Below, piece after piece: positions 35,846 through 45,885 of a stretch of 64,000 bases of DNA. Origin of the DNA: Moraxella ovis (GTDB lineage: Bacteria; Pseudomonadota; Gammaproteobacteria; Pseudomonadales; Moraxellaceae); NCBI RefSeq assembly GCF_900453105.1, contig NZ_UGPW01000001.1, positions 744,001 to 808,000 on the forward strand, read 5' to 3'. Within the stretch, counting starts at the first letter, position 1; every line of letters begins with the position of its first letter. Under the pieces are notes generated by a model. It was not told the origin of the DNA, ran no database searches, and was given only the letters and a program-made list of their open reading frames with translations. The translations under genes were made by a program, and so were the position numbers.

Positions 35846-37132
35846 TCAGCGTTCTAAGATACAAGTAACGCCTTGACCGCTTGCGGCACAGATGGATATT
35901 AGTGCGCGGCCTGAGCCTTTTTGGGCAAGTAGTTTGGCGGCGGTCGCAAGGATGCGTCCACCAGTGGCAGCAAAGGGATGTCCTGCTGCCAGGCTTGAGC
36001 CATTAACGTTAAGCTTCCTGCGGTCAATCGAACCAAGTGGCGCATCTAGACCTAGGCGGTTTTGGCAGAACTTTTCGTCCTCCCAGGCTGCTAGGGTTGA
36101 TAACACCTGAGAGGCGAAAGCTTCATGAATCTCATAAAAATCAAAATCTTGAAGGGTTAGGCCAGCACGCTCTAGCATCTTTGGCACGGCATAGGCAGGT
36201 GCCATGAGTAGACCTTCAGTGAGGCCTTGCTTGCCCACAAAATCAACCGCTGCCGTCTGCTGGTGTGTGATATAGGCAAGTGGTTCAAAGCCATGCTCTA
36301 CTGCCCATTCTTCGCTAGATAGCAGTACGCAAGAGGCACCGTCAGTCAGAGGCGTGGAGTTTGCGGCGGTCATGGTGGGGTTGGCGTTCTTTTTGCCAAA
36401 TACAGGTTTTAAGCTGGCAAGTTTATCAAGAGTGGTATCAGCTCGTAAGTTATTATCACGGCTTAGACCCTTGTAGGGACTGATGAGATCATCAAAAAAA
36501 CCTTCATCATAAGCACGAGCCAAATTCTGATGGCTGGCATAAGCCAAGGCGTCTTGGTCGGCGCGATTGATGTCCCACTCTAGTGCGGTGATGGCTTGGT
36601 GTTCACCCATGGATAGGTGTGTGCGCGGTTCGCCATTTTGAGGGAAGGCGAGTAGATTTTTTGGGTTGATGCTGCTGAGTGCAGACAGACGAGATTTGGC
36701 ATCTTTGGCATTGTTAAGGCGCAGTAGGGGCTTTCTGATGCCATCGCCAAGCGCGATCGGTGCGTCCGAAGTGGTGTCTGTACCGCCTGCGATGCCGCTG
36801 TCGATATGACCTAAGGCGATTTTGTTTGCAACGGCAAATGCTGCCTGCAATCCCGTTCCGCAAGCTTGCGAGATGTCGTAGGCAGGCGTGGTCGGTGCCA
36901 GAGTGGTATTTAATAGGGCTTCACGAGTAAGGTTAAGATCACGGCTGTGCTTTAGAACCGTGCCTGCTACCACTTCACCGATGTCTTTATCAGATAGTTC
37001 AAATCGGCTAACCAGCCCTTCAAGAGCAGCGCTTAGCATGTCGATGTTGCTTGCGTCAGCATAGGCGCCATTCGAACGAGCGAAAGGAATGCGATTGCCG
37101 CCTAGGATGGCGACTTTCTTAATAGTGGTCAT
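35846..37132 (-). CDS. Acetyl-CoA acetyltransferase (thiolase), FadI/FadA2-like
   Basis: 428 residues from the ATG at 37132, which has an AAGGAG site; 13 further codons upstream are rejected. The nucleophile C91 is in 'SQACGTGLQ', 'YEIHEAFASQVL' carries the NEAF-type motif with H for N, 'GHPFAATGGR' the catalytic histidine, and C-terminal 'SICAASGQGVT' the second cysteine. Thiolases cleave or form 3-ketoacyl-CoA. The neighbours on the divergent side encode a ketoacyl reductase and an enoyl hydratase, the same set as in mycobacterial fadA2-fabG4-htdX, so it likely belongs to the same acyl chain cycle. Confidence 0.9.
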   Translation of the reverse strand: MTTIKKVAILGGNRIPFARSNGAYADASNIDMLSAALEGLVSRFELSDKDIGEVVAGTVLKHSRDLNLTREALLNTTLAPTTPAYDISQACGTGLQAAFAVANKIALGHIDSGIAGGTDTTSDAPIALGDGIRKPLLRLNNAKDAKSRLSALSSINPKNLLAFPQNGEPRTHLSMGEHQAITALEWDINRADQDALAYASHQNLARAYDEGFFDDLISPYKGLSRDNNLRADTTLDKLASLKPVFGKKNANPTMTAANSTPLTDGASCVLLSSEEWAVEHGFEPLAYITHQQTAAVDFVGKQGLTEGLLMAPAYAVPKMLERAGLTLQDFDFYEIHEAFASQVLSTLAAWEDEKFCQNRLGLDAPLGSIDRRKLNVNGSSLAAGHPFAATGGRILATAAKLLAQKGSGRALISICAASGQGVTCILER

Positions 37133-37373
37133 GAATTTCTCCTTAAAATTATCATGTCGATTCTGTTCCAAATCTGCCTTAGATTAGCATTATTTTTTAT
37201 AAAATGGCATATTTGACTTATTTTGTAACAATAATTTTAGCAATTTACGCTAAATGATAAATTTTAGTTTATAAAAATGTGATTCTATATGGGTGGCATT
37301 GGTGAATTTTTGTGTTAGAATGGGATACTTTCAGGTTAAATAAAGACATTAAAAACAGATAAGGATTCATGCC

Positions 37374-38735
37374 ATGAGTGATCGTTACGGTGAATTGGTA
37401 CAATCGCCACTGGGTAAAAAAGTCGCTAAAAATCTGGGTTTGCCACTACCGACCAGACTGGACCGCTACGAGGTGGGACAGCCCATCATTCGTGGCGAGG
37501 TGGTGCTTGGCGTGGCGGCAGGCGAGGATGCTTCGGTTGGTGATGCGATTCGTGAGACATTGACCGCCCTAGATGCTAAGATCACCATACAAGACAAGCT
37601 TGAAGCCAAGCTTAGCGATGAGAATGCACGATTTAAGGTGGCGATCTTTGATGCGAGCAACATCAAGGACGTGGATGGCCTAAAGCAAGTCTATGAGTTC
37701 TTTCATGTGATTGCACGTCGTATCAAGCCATCAGGGCGTATTATTATCGTTGCACGTCCTGATTGCTGTACTGGTGATGATATTGGTTTTGCATTGGCTC
37801 AGCGTGCGCTGCTTGGCTTTGCCAAATCGGTTGCCAAAGAATTCAAAAAAGGCATCACAGCGAACGTCCTATATACACAGGTTGGTGCTGAAGCGCATTT
37901 AGATCACGCTCTAAAATTCTTCATGTCTGCCAAGTCCGCCTACGTGTCAGGTCAGCCAATCTATATCAAGACAGGCGGTGTCATTAATGCAGGTGAATCC
38001 AGCGATGCTAAGCCACTACTGGGTAGAAAAATCCTAGTGACGGGCGCATCTCGTGGCATCGGTGCTTCTGTGGCAGAAGTGTTGGCGCGCGATGGGGCGG
38101 AGTTGTACTGCCTAGACGTGCCACAGAGTCTGGCTGATCTTCAGGTCGTCGCAGGTAACTTGGGTGCGCGTGCGCTACCATTAGACATCACCGCTGATAA
38201 TGCCGCAAGTGAGATCTTAAGTGAGTGTGGTGTGCTAGATGGCATCGTGCATAATGCAGGTGTGACGCGTGATAAGACCTTGGCGAACATGAGCGAAGAT
38301 AAGTGGGATCTGGTGCTAAACATCAACCTAAAAGCAATCCATGACATCAATGAATATCTGATCGCTAATAATGGTCTTGGTGATGATGCGCGCATGGTAT
38401 GTGTGTCGTCAATCTCAGGCATTGCGGGCAACCTTGGGCAGACCAACTATGCCATGAGTAAGGCGGGTGTGATCGGACTGGTTGAAGCAACCGCCAAAAC
38501 CTTTAAAGACACCAACAAAACAATCAACGCTGTCGCTCCTGGATTCATCGAGACGAAGATGACAAGCTTGATGCCATTTGCCATCAGAGAGGCAGGGCGC
38601 CGTATGAACTCAATGAGTCAAGGCGGTGAACCTATCGACGTGGCAGAGACCATCTCTTGGCTGTTATCTCCAAAGGCTGCAGGGCTTAATGGCAACATCG
38701 TACGCGTCTGTGGACAAAGCGTGCTTGGTGCGTAA
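37374..38735 (+). CDS. High-molecular-weight 3-oxoacyl-(ACP) reductase (FabG4-like)
   Basis: 453 residues, about twice the usual FabG and almost the length of mycobacterial FabG4 (454). The N-terminal half (1 to about 205) is a degenerate Rossmann domain without an intact nucleotide motif, used for dimer formation in FabG4. The C-terminal half is a full short-chain dehydrogenase: 'VTGASRGIG' near 222-230, 'VHNAGVTRDKTLANM' near 298, catalytic serine in 'VCVSSISGIAGN' and 'YAMSK' (YxxxK) near 358. It reduces 3-ketoacyl groups with NAD(P)H. It is followed by the hydratase gene 46 bases later. Confidence 0.9.
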   Translation: MSDRYGELVQSPLGKKVAKNLGLPLPTRLDRYEVGQPIIRGEVVLGVAAGEDASVGDAIRETLTALDAKITIQDKLEAKLSDENARFKVAIFDASNIKDVDGLKQVYEFFHVIARRIKPSGRIIIVARPDCCTGDDIGFALAQRALLGFAKSVAKEFKKGITANVLYTQVGAEAHLDHALKFFMSAKSAYVSGQPIYIKTGGVINAGESSDAKPLLGRKILVTGASRGIGASVAEVLARDGAELYCLDVPQSLADLQVVAGNLGARALPLDITADNAASEILSECGVLDGIVHNAGVTRDKTLANMSEDKWDLVLNINLKAIHDINEYLIANNGLGDDARMVCVSSISGIAGNLGQTNYAMSKAGVIGLVEATAKTFKDTNKTINAVAPGFIETKMTSLMPFAIREAGRRMNSMSQGGEPIDVAETISWLLSPKAAGLNGNIVRVCGQSVLGA

Positions 38736-38781
38736 CGCTTACTAAATACTTTATAAATATTGGAAATTAAATAGGTAACCC

Positions 38782-39660
38782 ATGGCAGAACAACATTTTA
38801 AAGAATTGCCAAAAATGCACACCACTTATGCCAATGTCATCAAAAGCCTGATCCCTATTGGCGATAATAAGGCGACGACATTACCAGAATCGGTGTATCA
38901 GGTGGACAGCCTTGCTATTGATGAGCATAACTTAAAGGAATATCGCAAGATCTGTGGCTTTATTAATGATGGACGTGTGCCGCCGACTTATTTTGCGGTG
39001 CTGTCTCAGACGTTGCAGATGAATATGATGGCTAAGCCCGATTTTCCTTTTGCGATGCTTGGTCTTGTGCATATCGAGAACAGTGTTACGCAGCATCGTA
39101 TCATCTATGACAGCGAGACCGTCGCACTTACCGTTCGTCTTGACAACCTAAAGGCGCACGACAAAGGACAACAGTTCGACTTCATCACGACGGTGACCAT
39201 CGATGATGAGCTGGTCTGGGAAGGGGTATCGACTTATCTGTCACGCCAAAAAAAGACCGCCGAAGAGCGTGCCCGAGCCAAATCCATCGAAGAGCCGCAG
39301 CCACGACTAGAAGCTGATGAGAATCATTGGGCGGAGCTCATTAACATCCCAGAAGACATCGGGCGCCGCTATGCTTTCGTGTCAGGCGATTTTAATTTGA
39401 TTCATCTTCATCCGTTGTCAGCGCGTGCGTTCGGCTTCCCCAGAGCGATTGCGCATGGCATGTGGTCGAAGGCGGCGAGCATTGCTCAGTTCCATGATCT
39501 GCCTAAGGCTTATCGTGTGGATGTGTCTTTTAAGACGCCAATTTTCTTGCCATCTAAGATTGACTTCGTGGCACGCGCAGAGACCGATGGCCGTCAGTTT
39601 GCACTGTATGCTGCTGGCACGGACAAGCCGCACTTATTAGGTCGCATTACATTCTTATAA
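38782..39660 (+). CDS. MaoC-like (R)-specific enoyl hydratase (HtdX-like)
   Basis: 292 residues with a double hotdog layout. The C-terminal half has the hydratase-2 motif 'YAFVSGDFNLIHLHPLSARA' followed by 'GFPRAIAHGMW', containing the catalytic Asp/His pair. The N-terminal half is a hotdog without the motif. The enzyme interconverts trans-2-enoyl and (R)-3-hydroxyacyl thioesters, the step before or after the neighbouring reductase. Transcribed with it, and ended by a strong terminator. Confidence 0.88.
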   Translation: MAEQHFKELPKMHTTYANVIKSLIPIGDNKATTLPESVYQVDSLAIDEHNLKEYRKICGFINDGRVPPTYFAVLSQTLQMNMMAKPDFPFAMLGLVHIENSVTQHRIIYDSETVALTVRLDNLKAHDKGQQFDFITTVTIDDELVWEGVSTYLSRQKKTAEERARAKSIEEPQPRLEADENHWAELINIPEDIGRRYAFVSGDFNLIHLHPLSARAFGFPRAIAHGMWSKAASIAQFHDLPKAYRVDVSFKTPIFLPSKIDFVARAETDGRQFALYAAGTDKPHLLGRITFL

Positions 39661-39677
39661 TGTTCTGCCACCACCTC

Positions 39678-39702
39678 AAAAACTGGAGCTACTCCAGTTT
39701 TT
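39678..39702 (+). terminator. Terminator of the fabG4-like/htdX-like operon
   Basis: AAAAACTGGAG / CTCCAGTTTTT perfect 11-bp stem with a three-base loop, 18 bases after the stop. Confidence 0.9.
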
Positions 39703-39763
39703 GTGTTTTTGATGATTTAATAATCATTATTCATTATCCATAAAGATTCATAAAGAGTAAGCT

Positions 39764-41017
39764 ATGACAGATTGGCAAGATTTTTCTGATGTTTTGAAGA
39801 GTTTGCGGTTCAATGATGCACCTGTGGGCGGTGCGCTTGTGATTTATCAAGATGGTGACGAAGTTGTAAACACCGCTGTTGGACAAGCGCTGCCAGGTCA
39901 GTCATGGTCCGATACCACGTTGTCAGTGAACTTTTCGATTGGAAAAGGGGTCATGGCGACATTAGTGGCGATCTTGGTGTCTAAGGGTTTGCTTGATTAT
40001 GATGTGCCGATCGCTCGTTATTGGGAGGAATTTGGCGCTAATGGTAAACAAAACATCACGCTGCGCCACATATTAACGCACACGTCAGGGCTGTTTAATA
40101 TCACAACACTCACGCAGTCGCTTGATGATTTACTTGATTGGCAAGCGATGGGTGAGCTTGTGGCAAGCATGACTATAGATACCCCGCGCGGTCAAGAGGT
40201 GCATAATTATTCCAGCGCCTACAGCGCTCTTGTCTCAGGGTGGGTGCTTGGTCATGTGGTGGAATGCGTGACGAATCTTAGCTTGCAAGAAGCGCTTGAT
40301 GAATATCTGGCAGTACCGCTGGGCATTCAAGGACAGTTGTATTATGGTGCGCCCAGCGATAAAGTGGGGCAGGTCGCTAAGCCGGTACGTTATTTTGATG
40401 GCGCACCAAGTGCCAAAAGAAAACCCACTTTAAAGCCTGATACGCCCTTGATACTAGAGACATTAGCAAATCTACCCGTCTCGCCACTGTGGCAAAATGC
40501 GCTGGGCGATACACCAGTCGGGACGGCAAGTGTTAATAAGCTGTATTTTGATACTTCAAAAATGAACTTGGCAAATTACAAAAACGCACTCATGCCAAAC
40601 GGGCGAGATGGTGTGGAATATCATCATCCTGATGTGTTGCAAGCCATCATTCCTGCAGCGAATGGCATCTCGACGGCGCGGGCATTGGCAACCATCTATG
40701 CCATGCATGCCAATGGCGGCAAGTGGCAGGGTGATGCGTTGATCACGCCCGAGGTGATGAGAGACTTGCGCGTGATTCGAGTGGATGGCTTCGATGCGGT
40801 GATGCCCGCCAACATGCTGTGGCGTACGGGCTTTCATCGGGTATTTAGCCTGCAAAATGCACCGAACGCTTATGGGCACATGGGTTATAATGGCTCGGTG
40901 GCGTTCTGCGACCCTGATCGCAAGCTGGCTTTTGCATTCATTCATAATTTTGACACCACGATGCTAAATGACGTGCGCCAGTTTGCTCTGTCAGAGATGG
41001 CGATAGGCTTGGCTTGA
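39764..41017 (+). CDS. Beta-lactamase-related serine hydrolase (EstB/class C family)
   Basis: 417 residues of the PF00144-type fold. The nucleophile motif is SIGK ('NFSIGKGVMATL', near residue 57), the tyrosine motif is in 'VHNYSSAYSALVSGWVLG' near 150, and the third motif is 'GHMGYNGS' near 370, an HxG variant typical of esterases rather than KTG of true beta-lactamases. 'LRHILTHTSGL' is the usual family segment. No signal peptide is seen, suggesting a cytoplasmic esterase or peptidase; drug resistance should not be assumed. Confidence 0.88.
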   Translation: MTDWQDFSDVLKSLRFNDAPVGGALVIYQDGDEVVNTAVGQALPGQSWSDTTLSVNFSIGKGVMATLVAILVSKGLLDYDVPIARYWEEFGANGKQNITLRHILTHTSGLFNITTLTQSLDDLLDWQAMGELVASMTIDTPRGQEVHNYSSAYSALVSGWVLGHVVECVTNLSLQEALDEYLAVPLGIQGQLYYGAPSDKVGQVAKPVRYFDGAPSAKRKPTLKPDTPLILETLANLPVSPLWQNALGDTPVGTASVNKLYFDTSKMNLANYKNALMPNGRDGVEYHHPDVLQAIIPAANGISTARALATIYAMHANGGKWQGDALITPEVMRDLRVIRVDGFDAVMPANMLWRTGFHRVFSLQNAPNAYGHMGYNGSVAFCDPDRKLAFAFIHNFDTTMLNDVRQFALSEMAIGLA

Positions 41018-41091
41018 TTTGCCATTAAAATGCTTGCCAATGTTTTTGGCATGCGTTAAAATATTCGTTTTTATTTTAAAAAAGAGTCCTT

Positions 41092-41625
41092 ATGAGTAAA
41101 CCTGTCATGAACGTGATGATTTCACAAGAAGAAATCGCAAATAAAGTCAAAGAACTGGGCGCGGCGATTGATGCACACTATGCTAACAGCGACCGAGAGT
41201 TGGTGTTGGTCGGCCTGCTACGCGGTTCGGTGATTTTTATGGCGGATCTTTGCCGTGCCATCGATAAGCCGCATGAGCTTGATTTCATGACAGTATCCAG
41301 CTACATCAATAAGACCACGGTGTCATCAGGTGATGTCAAAATCGTCAAGGATCTAGACAGTGAGATCAAGGGCAAGGACGTGCTGATCGTCGAAGACATC
41401 ATAGATTCGGGTCGTACACTGTCTAAGGTGGTCGAGATTCTAAAGACTCGCGAGCCCAATTCTATTGAGCTGTGCACATTGGTAAGCAAGCCATCGCGCC
41501 GCGAGATTCAGATGGATGTTGGATTCTTAGGCTTTGAAGTGGAAGATAAATTTATCGTGGGCTACGGTCTAGATTACGACCAAAAATACCGCCACGTACC
41601 TTTTATTGGTGAGATCGGTCTGTAA
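41092..41625 (+). CDS. hpt: Hypoxanthine-guanine phosphoribosyltransferase
   Basis: 177 residues (E. coli Hpt 178). 'LVGLLRGSVIFMADLCRAI' binds pyrophosphate, the flexible loop includes 'MTVSSYINKTTVSSGDVKI', and the PRPP loop is 'VLIVEDIIDSGRTLSKV' near residue 100. It salvages hypoxanthine (and guanine) to nucleotides. Single gene with its own promoter and terminator. Confidence 0.94.
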   Translation: MSKPVMNVMISQEEIANKVKELGAAIDAHYANSDRELVLVGLLRGSVIFMADLCRAIDKPHELDFMTVSSYINKTTVSSGDVKIVKDLDSEIKGKDVLIVEDIIDSGRTLSKVVEILKTREPNSIELCTLVSKPSRREIQMDVGFLGFEVEDKFIVGYGLDYDQKYRHVPFIGEIGL

Positions 41626-41633
41626 TTATAAAT

Positions 41634-41666
41634 AAAAAACCAGCCAGTGATTGAGGCTGGTTTTTT
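41634..41666 (+). terminator. Terminator of hpt
   Basis: AACCAGCC / GGCTGGTT stem, nine-base loop, six Ts; nine bases after the stop. Confidence 0.88.
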
Positions 41667-41681
41667 GATGGCTTTATCATT

Positions 41682-41716
41682 AAAAACCCTGCTAATATAC
41701 GATTAGCAGGGTTTTT
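41682..41716 (-). terminator. Terminator of ilvD
   Basis: AAAAACCCTGCTAAT / ATTAGCAGGGTTTTT is a perfect 15-bp stem with a five-base loop, 18 bases past the ilvD stop and back to back with the hpt terminator. Confidence 0.9.
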
Positions 41717-41734
41717 CTGATGGATTGATAATAA

Positions 41735-43636
41735 TCAGCGTTCGACTTGGCTGACATCACGCACTGCGCCTGTGTCAGCACTGGTTGCCATCGCGGCATA
41801 GGCGCGTAGGGCTTGAGAGACGTGGCGTTCACGATTGACAGGCTTCCATGCTTGACTGCCACGCTCATTCATGGCGGCACGACGACGCGCAAGCTCCTCA
41901 TCTGATACATCTAGATGAATGCTGCGATTTGGAATGTCGATCTGAATGACGTCAAACTCTTCCACCAGTCCAATCGCACCGCCTTCGGCAGCTTCAGGGC
42001 TGGCGTGACCGATAGACAGACCAGATGTGCCACCTGAGAAGCGACCATCTGTCAGTAGTGCACAGGCTTTACCAAGACCTTTTGATTTTAGGTAGCTGGT
42101 TGGATAAAGCATCTCTTGCATGCCAGGCCCACCTTTTGGACCTTCGTAGCGGATGATGACGATGTCGCCTGCGACGATTTGATCAGCAAGTATGGCTTCT
42201 ACAGCAGAATCTTGACTTTCAAAGATTCGTGCACGCCCTGTGAATTTAAGAATGCTCTCATCCACGCCGGCGGTCTTAACCACACAGCCGCGTTCAGCGA
42301 TATTGCCAAATAATACCGCCAGACCACCGTCCTGTGAATACGCAAATTCTTTGGCGCGGATACAGCCGGATTCGCGGTTAAGGTCAAGATTGCCCCATTC
42401 TCTGTTTTGACTAAAGGCTTGAGTGGTGCGCACGCCACCAGGGGCAGCGATATAAAGATCGCGAGCGGTCTGATTGTCAGCATTCATGACATCCCATTTG
42501 CTAAGGGCGTCTGCCAATGTTGGGCTGTGTACGGTCGGAACATTGGTCTTGAGTAGTCCTGCGCGGTCAAGCTCCGCCAAAATACCAATCACGCCACCTG
42601 CGCGGTGTACGTCTTCCATGTGGTATTTTTGGGTGGCGGGAGCGACTTTAGATAGGCATGGTACTTGACGAGACAGACGATCAATATCCGCCATCTTAAA
42701 GTCAACACCTGCTTCATTGGCTGCTGCCAAAAGGTGTAGAATCGTATTGGTGCTACCACCCATGGCAATATCAAGGCTCATGGCATTTTCAAAGGCCTCT
42801 TTGGTGGCGATGCTTCTTGGCAGTACAGAATAGTCGTCTTGTTCGTAATGGCGCTTGGCAAGCTCAACGATCAGGCGGCCTGCTTCTAAGAACAGCTCTT
42901 TACGCTTGGCGTGCGTCGCTAGTAGTGAACCGTTACCAGGCAAAGATAGGCCAAGCGCTTCGGTTAGGCAGTTCATGGAGTTTGCGGTGAACATGCCAGA
43001 GCAAGAACCGCATGTCGGGCAAGCAGAACGCTCAACATTTGCCACGTCTTCGTCGCTGATCAGATCATCCGCCGCATCAATCATCGCATCGACCAGATCA
43101 AGCTTGCGGATTTTTTGACCGCTGTCGTCGGTAACGGTCTCATGCACCATGTGACCATCATGCGTATCGTTTGCCAATACCTTACCAGCCTCCATCGGAC
43201 CGCCTGACACAAACACCACAGGGATGTTTAGTCGCATGGCAGCCATCAGCATACCTGGGGTGATTTTGTCACAGTTTGAGATACATACTAGGGCGTCTGC
43301 ACAGTGTGCGTTCACCATGTATTCTACGCTGTCCGCGATCAAATCACGGCTAGGCAAGCTATACAGCATGCCGCCATGGCCCATCGCAATACCGTCATCG
43401 ACCGCGATGGTGTTGAATTCTTTGGCGATGCCGCCGGCTTTTTCGATCTCGCGGGCGACAAGCTGACCCATATCTTTAAGGTGGACGTGACCAGGAACGA
43501 ATTGAGTGAATGAGTTGGCGATAGCGATGATTGGCTTATTAAAATCGCCGTCTGTCATGCCTGTGGCGCGCCATAAAGCACGTGCGCCTGCCATGTTGCG
43601 ACCTGATGTGGAGGTTTTTGAACGATAAACTGGCAT
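41735..43636 (-). CDS. ilvD: Dihydroxy-acid dehydratase
   Basis: 633 residues (E. coli IlvD 616). Cluster cysteines occur in '[15 protein letters not shown]' and '[17 protein letters not shown]', and the catalytic segment '[20 protein letters not shown]' is near residue 530. The enzyme dehydrates 2,3-dihydroxy-isovalerate and -methylvalerate to the oxoacid precursors of valine, isoleucine, leucine and CoA. No leader peptide or other ilv gene is found here; single gene with an AAGGATAAG site. Confidence 0.96.
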   Translation of the reverse strand: MPVYRSKTSTSGRNMAGARALWRATGMTDGDFNKPIIAIANSFTQFVPGHVHLKDMGQLVAREIEKAGGIAKEFNTIAVDDGIAMGHGGMLYSLPSRDLIADSVEYMVNAHCADALVCISNCDKITPGMLMAAMRLNIPVVFVSGGPMEAGKVLANDTHDGHMVHETVTDDSGQKIRKLDLVDAMIDAADDLISDEDVANVERSACPTCGSCSGMFTANSMNCLTEALGLSLPGNGSLLATHAKRKELFLEAGRLIVELAKRHYEQDDYSVLPRSIATKEAFENAMSLDIAMGGSTNTILHLLAAANEAGVDFKMADIDRLSRQVPCLSKVAPATQKYHMEDVHRAGGVIGILAELDRAGLLKTNVPTVHSPTLADALSKWDVMNADNQTARDLYIAAPGGVRTTQAFSQNREWGNLDLNRESGCIRAKEFAYSQDGGLAVLFGNIAERGCVVKTAGVDESILKFTGRARIFESQDSAVEAILADQIVAGDIVIIRYEGPKGGPGMQEMLYPTSYLKSKGLGKACALLTDGRFSGGTSGLSIGHASPEAAEGGAIGLVEEFDVIQIDIPNRSIHLDVSDEELARRRAAMNERGSQAWKPVNRERHVSQALRAYAAMATSADTGAVRDVSQVER

Positions 43637-44070
43637 AATACTTATCCTTTTAATTCAATAGCGATGGCTGTCTTAACGATCTAAAATTTTATCAATAAAA
43701 TAAAAATTATTAAGAAAATAACCTATTTTACCACCAAACATCATATTGTTTTATAAAAATTTCTTACTTCCATAAAAACCAGTTATTCACTTATCTAAAT
43801 ATATTAAAAAACTTTATAAATAGCCATGGGTAAATTTTTAGAATTAACCTTTTTGAAGATTGTTACAGAATAATTAAATATTAAAAATATTATATTAGTC
43901 AATGATTTAAATAAAAATTTTATCTAAATCATATTGGCAATGATGATATAAATTTGCAAAAGTTTGGCTATTTTGTTAAGGTTTTCTTGCTTATTTTTAA
44001 CTTTTTGCGATGAGTATTGGGTAGTTTTAATACAGATTTTAAGCGCAGTGGATTAACAAGGAGAAAAATA
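43637..44070. other. AT-rich gap between ilvD and the BCCT gene
   Basis: No gene is visible in these 434 bases. It must carry the divergent promoters for ilvD (minus) and the BCCT transporter (plus). It is strongly AT-rich, and a long palindrome lies at 43904-43930. Confidence 0.6.
43904..43930. promoter_or_regulatory. 27-base palindrome upstream of the BCCT transporter
   Basis: GATTTAAATAAAA and TTTTATCTAAATC match at 12 of 13 paired positions around one central base, and CAAT/ATATTG flanks extend the symmetry imperfectly. It is about 140 bases upstream of the transporter ATG and lacks a T run. Likely a protein-binding site, for example for a choline or osmotic regulator; this is inference. 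Confidence 0.4.
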
Positions 44071-45768
44071 ATGAGTGAAAAAGAGCATAAACTGCCCAAG
44101 CGGCAAGACAGGGCGCGGGCAGATAGACAGACGATGGCGGATGGATTGGATATTCAGCGGTTTTTGGTTTTTCCAAAGGTAAGCCGCCCTGTATTTATTG
44201 TATCGATGCTATTGATTGTCTTATTTATTGTATTTGGTACGCTGTTTACTGAGCTTGCTGGGCAGATATTTGGTGATTTGCAGGCATTTATTACCGAGCG
44301 CTTTGGGTTCATGTTTATTATTTTGATGAATGCAGCGCTCGTTTTTTGTGTGTATGTGGCACTAAGTCGATATGGTGACATTCGACTTGGGCAGCAGACT
44401 GAGATGCCTGAGTATGGCTTTGGCTCATGGATTGGCATGCTGTTCTCGGCGGGCATCGGCATTGGACTTCTGTACTGGGGTACGGCTGAGCCTTTGTATC
44501 ATTTCGTGCAGCCGCCGACCGCAGAGCCTAGCACGATTGAGAGCGCCAAAGAAGCGATGCAGGTGTCATTCTTGCATTGGGGGCTGCATGCGTGGGCGGT
44601 ATATGCGGTGGTCGCGCTGTCGCTTGCGTATTTTCACTATCGCCGTGGGTTGCCATTGTCGATACGCTCTGTGCTCTTTCCGATCATCGGTAAGAACATC
44701 TATGGCAAGTGGGGTCATGCGGTGGATATCTTGGCGGTGTTTGGTACGATGTTTGGTGTGGTGACGTCGCTGGGTCTTGGGGTGATGCAGCTTGAGACGG
44801 GACTTGGTTTGTTATTTGGTATTGAGCCAAGTTTGGTGTTTAAGATTGCGCTGATTGCAGCGATCACCGCTTGTGCTGCGTTCTCTGTGATGGCGGGTCT
44901 GGATAAAGGCGTAAAGCGTCTTAGTGACATCACCATCATCGGCACGATCATCATGCTTGTCTTTATGATGGTCGCAGGACCGACACAGTTCATTTTGGAT
45001 AGTTTTGTTGAGAATATCGGTAACTATGCTGGCAATCTGATTACGCTTGGACTTTGGAACGAAGCGTTCGTGGCTACCAATTGGCAGGCGTCATGGACGA
45101 TTTTCTATTGGGCTTGGTGGGTGAGTTGGTCACCATTTGTGGGGATTTTTATCGCTCGCATCAGTCGTGGCCGTACGATTCGTGAGTTTGTCTTTGGGGT
45201 GTTGTTTGTGCCGATGCTACTATTGTTCTTATGGTTTACGACCTTTGGCGGCGTGGCGATCAGCATGGAGCTCTCAGGTGGCTACGGCCTATCAACAGCG
45301 GTGCTGGCCGATACAGGCAGCGCGATTTTTAAATTCATTGAATACTATCCATTCACCCAAGGTCTGGTGGTGGTGATATTGACGATGATCGTTCTGTGGT
45401 TCGTTACCAGTGCTGACAGTGCAAGCTTGGTCGTTGATATGCTGACGGCAGGCGGTAATACCAACCCGCCAAAGATTCAGCGATTATTCTGGGTGACTTC
45501 TGAAGGTATCATCGCGGCGATTTTGTTGGCGGCAGGGGGTTTATCTGCCCTACAAGCAGCTGCGATCGTTGCAGGCTTACCGTTTGCTTTGGTGATTTTT
45601 GTGATGATGTATTGTCTGATTCGCGGGCTTGGTCGTGACCGATTGACCTTGTATCGTAACACACAATGGTACATCACCGAGGAGTCAGCCGAGCATAACA
45701 GTGCCAATGAAATGGTGGATGAGCATCTATTGCCAACCCACCCGCCTTCAAAAGTAGATAATGACTGA
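44071..45768 (+). CDS. BCCT family choline/betaine/carnitine transporter
   Basis: 565 residues from the ATG at 44071 (AAGGAG site); 18 extra upstream codons are rejected. Twelve membrane helices are predicted. 'GMLFSAGIGIGLLYWGTAEPL' is helix 3 with the sodium/substrate motif GxGIGxxxWG, and 'FYWAWWVSWSPFVGIFIARI' followed by SRGRTIREF is the strongest BCCT signature (helix 8, aromatic box). It imports trimethylammonium osmoprotectants with Na+ or H+. The short C-terminal tail (about 45 residues) is unlike the long osmosensory tail of BetT. The particular substrate cannot be read. Confidence 0.92.
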   Translation: MSEKEHKLPKRQDRARADRQTMADGLDIQRFLVFPKVSRPVFIVSMLLIVLFIVFGTLFTELAGQIFGDLQAFITERFGFMFIILMNAALVFCVYVALSRYGDIRLGQQTEMPEYGFGSWIGMLFSAGIGIGLLYWGTAEPLYHFVQPPTAEPSTIESAKEAMQVSFLHWGLHAWAVYAVVALSLAYFHYRRGLPLSIRSVLFPIIGKNIYGKWGHAVDILAVFGTMFGVVTSLGLGVMQLETGLGLLFGIEPSLVFKIALIAAITACAAFSVMAGLDKGVKRLSDITIIGTIIMLVFMMVAGPTQFILDSFVENIGNYAGNLITLGLWNEAFVATNWQASWTIFYWAWWVSWSPFVGIFIARISRGRTIREFVFGVLFVPMLLLFLWFTTFGGVAISMELSGGYGLSTAVLADTGSAIFKFIEYYPFTQGLVVVILTMIVLWFVTSADSASLVVDMLTAGGNTNPPKIQRLFWVTSEGIIAAILLAAGGLSALQAAAIVAGLPFALVIFVMMYCLIRGLGRDRLTLYRNTQWYITEESAEHNSANEMVDEHLLPTHPPSKVDND

Positions 45769-45774
45769 ACTGAT

Positions 45775-45804
45775 AAAATGCCCACCTAAGTGTGGGCATT
45801 TTTT
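45775..45804 (+). terminator. Terminator of the BCCT gene
   Basis: AAAATGCCCAC / GTGGGCATTTT stem, six-base loop, six Ts, seven bases after the stop. Confidence 0.9.
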
Positions 45805-45885
45805 ATGATGAAAATTGATGAGTGATTACTGGTTTTGTGTTATTCTTTGGGTTTGTGATTATGATTTAATAAATAAGGAAATCGT

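Noticed and set aside
39719..39741. Fur-box-like sequence upstream of the serine hydrolase gene
   Set aside because: Only about half the consensus positions match in an AT-rich gap, and the gene has no link to iron.
39764..41017. Antibiotic-resistance beta-lactamase
   Set aside because: No signal peptide, SIGK in place of SxxK with typical context, and HxG rather than KTG point to an esterase-type relative.
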